This document shows, piece after piece, positions 62,474-64,000 of a stretch of 64,000 nucleotides of DNA. Position 1 is the first letter of the stretch. Every line of letters starts with the position of its first letter. The notes beneath the pieces are model-generated. The model was not told where the DNA came from. It worked only from the letters and a program-made list of their open reading frames with translations, and searched no databases. Source of the stretch: Cercophora sp. LCS_1 (lineage: Eukaryota; Ascomycota; Sordariomycetes; Sordariales; Lasiosphaeriaceae); contig JAPZLL010000025.1 of NCBI GenBank assembly GCA_036250225.1, positions 186,001 through 250,000 on the forward strand, written 5' to 3'. Made by a program: the position numbers and the translations under genes.

Positions 62474-63363
62474 AAAGTGAGGCTTGTTATAGACTACAAA
62501 CATTAGAGTTACCAACACCTCTCGTTTATTACGTCTCTTTTACGGCCCAAAGGCCAAGAGCCCCTCTGCCGCATGTGTCTACCGAGCTTTTCACACACCT
62601 ACCAATCCGGGAAGTTTGACTCGGCGCAGGTGATCGCATCGCCAGGGGGTGTCGAAGGAGTCCTGTTGTTGCGCTGAAAGGAATACAGGAAGGGAGTTAG
62701 GCAAGCGTTAGGAGGTAGCCGTGAACGGATGGGGTTGAGAAACCTGGATATCGCATCTGGTCGTGCTCGTCATAAGCCAGAGGAGGGTAAAAGTCGACTG
62801 TAATCACTGTCGCATCCCTCAGTGGGCAAATATGCCATACCGCGTATTGGGAGCCAATGGCGTGTGACATGATGGCGATCTGAGATACTTGGCCTGTCGA
62901 TGGACAGACGAAATGCAAAGTGGGTTTTTCTGTCCGTGCATCGACGATGCAGGAGGAAAAACGACCACGGAGCAATGGAGGCGCCCAAGATTGTTGGAAG
63001 AAGCCACAGCTCCTTCTCAAGCAGCCTGCGTGACTGCCCGGAAAGAGCCATGGTGGGCCGGTGTCCCGGTGCGGGAGGAAGGAGCCTCTGGGCGGACACC
63101 GGACGGACCTGTTCGAACGTCAGTCTGCGTTCAATCTTATCAAGCGGAAAGTCCCCCCAGCGAATTCCGTCCATGCCATTGAAACGTCTTGACAGGCAGG
63201 AAGATAATATCTCAAGGCATAAGGGGTCCCCGTCCTTCCCGAATTGACGCTCCCCTGAATTGAATTTACTGGCATGCAACTTTTTCTTCTCTTCGCCAAG
63301 CTGCTCCTAATAACACATCACGGGATCTGGTATCGCTTTTCGCAGTGGCTGCATAACCAATGA
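62474..63363. other. intergenic region with overlapping minus-strand frames
   Basis: Minus-strand frames 63279-62770 and 63020-62697 overlap in different registers. The shorter one contains a moderately protein-like stretch (VCPSTGQVSQIAIMSHAI). No domain, start context or splice pattern supports a gene, so I leave both unassigned. Confidence 0.4.
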
Positions 63364-64000
63364 ATGCAGAGGAAAATGCAGTCTGACTCCTCCCCCGCGC
63401 GGGATGTCGTTCTTGCTGCCCGTTTCTTGCTGCCCGAAACCCAACCTCACCGCAATCTCGACGACAACTCTGAATCGGCGTTGACCATGGGTCTCGGCCA
63501 CGGGGAAAGTAGTCGCGAGCACGACACTGCCGCCGCGAACTCCAGCGCAGGGCATCTCTGCGATACCTGCCTCTCAATCTTTCAATCACAAGATCCATGG
63601 CAGGTACCTCAAGACTCAGGACGAAAATGCTGATACCTCTGCATTCGTGCCTGAAATTTTTGGGGGCATCCATCATGAGAACTTGAAAGATCTCCAGAAG
63701 TCTGTCCAGGATGGATGTTACATTTGCGAGTTGACTTGGTGGGCCTTGCCACATGTTCGAGAACGAAAGGGGGACGAGGATGTGACGACGCCACACACAA
63801 GTTGGGTTGGTGCAGCGAATAGGCCCGGGGGGCGGGGGTTGTTCACGATTTACTCAGATGTTTACGAAAACGGCATTGATCTCTACCTGGGGCGTGTCAC
63901 GGGTGCGTCAGGATCAATCCCTGCGCTCACTTTGATACTAGCTTTCGCTCAAGTCTATGGCTGACGAGTTACGATGAGTAGAAACCGCGAGTACAAAACA
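63364..64000 (+). CDS. HET-type gene, N-terminal part, runs off right edge
   Basis: From the ATG at 63364 the frame reads a disordered N-terminus and then SSAGHLCDTCLSIFQSQDPW. After a change of frame near 63601-63617 it continues as IHHENLKDLQKSVQDGCYICELTWWAL to about 63735. The order C-x2-C-x2-IF, then H-x-L-x2-L-x-SV-x-GC-x-IC, is the usual cysteine-pair leader of fungal HET proteins. The HET core itself would lie beyond 64000. The frame change can be bridged by excising a 16-base GT-AG stretch (63601-63616), too short for a normal intron, or by a one-base indel. The second frame ends at 63962-63964 near a possible GTCTAT donor, so more exons should follow. Whether the gene is intact is unknown. 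Confidence 0.6.

Noticed and set aside
1..64000. tRNA, rRNA, CRISPR arrays and intact transposons
   Set aside because: I looked for tRNA-like arms, arrays of spaced repeats, transposase or reverse-transcriptase motifs and terminal repeats and saw none; a tRNA could still be missed by eye.

Overview
The window looks like nuclear DNA of a filamentous ascomycete (Pezizomycotina, most likely Sordariomycetes). Genes are mostly 0.7-4 kb. Their introns are mostly 46-90 nt with GTAAGT/GTATGT/GTGAGT donors. Several families are typical of these fungi: HET domains, an alpha/beta-hydrolase-NACHT (STAND/NLR) gene, GH131, Dabb, SnoaL-like proteins and a fungal C2H2-like finger. I see no bacterial operons, ribosomal RNA, CRISPR or intact transposon. 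Splice sites were placed by eye from GT-AG (once GC-AG) signals and reading phase, with no transcript support.

Layout. 1-5.4 kb: an edge-truncated membrane protein, a short-chain dehydrogenase and a secreted protein with three SnoaL-like repeats. 5.9-11.8 kb: a HET protein, a secreted esterase, a Ser-rich wall protein whose signal peptide is out of frame with its body, and gene debris. 12.8-15.4 kb: a Dabb protein and an aldo-keto reductase with an 11-nt microexon. 16.3-19.7 kb: a broken hydrolase-NACHT gene. 20-21 kb: an amidoligase-like enzyme. 22.8-33.7 kb: a protein kinase fused to a HET domain, followed by a separate kinase gene and a separate HET gene related to the two halves of the fusion. 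34-45.2 kb: a housekeeping block with a methyltransferase, a BCS1-type AAA ATPase, the ribosome-rescue factor DOM34, a large WD40 protein and thioredoxin. 45.9-54.2 kb: another HET gene, a truncated F-box gene and three unrecognised membrane/coiled-coil genes. 54.8-64 kb: a lineage-expanded membrane protein, a protease-like/zinc-finger fusion, GH131, a decayed Cys-rich secreted protein, a four-helix membrane protein and a HET gene running off the right edge.

Reading. Five HET-domain genes, one NACHT gene and two related kinases lie in 64 kb, on both sides of a conserved block. This is what a fungal non-self-recognition (heterokaryon incompatibility) neighbourhood looks like, with typical birth, fusion/fission and decay. 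The most novel-looking element is the kinase-HET pair at 22.8-33.7 kb. One gene joins an atypical kinase to HET. The adjacent genes carry the same two modules as separate proteins, which suggests that the kinase and HET parts act together in one signalling route. That is an inference from architecture and sequence resemblance, not a demonstrated function.
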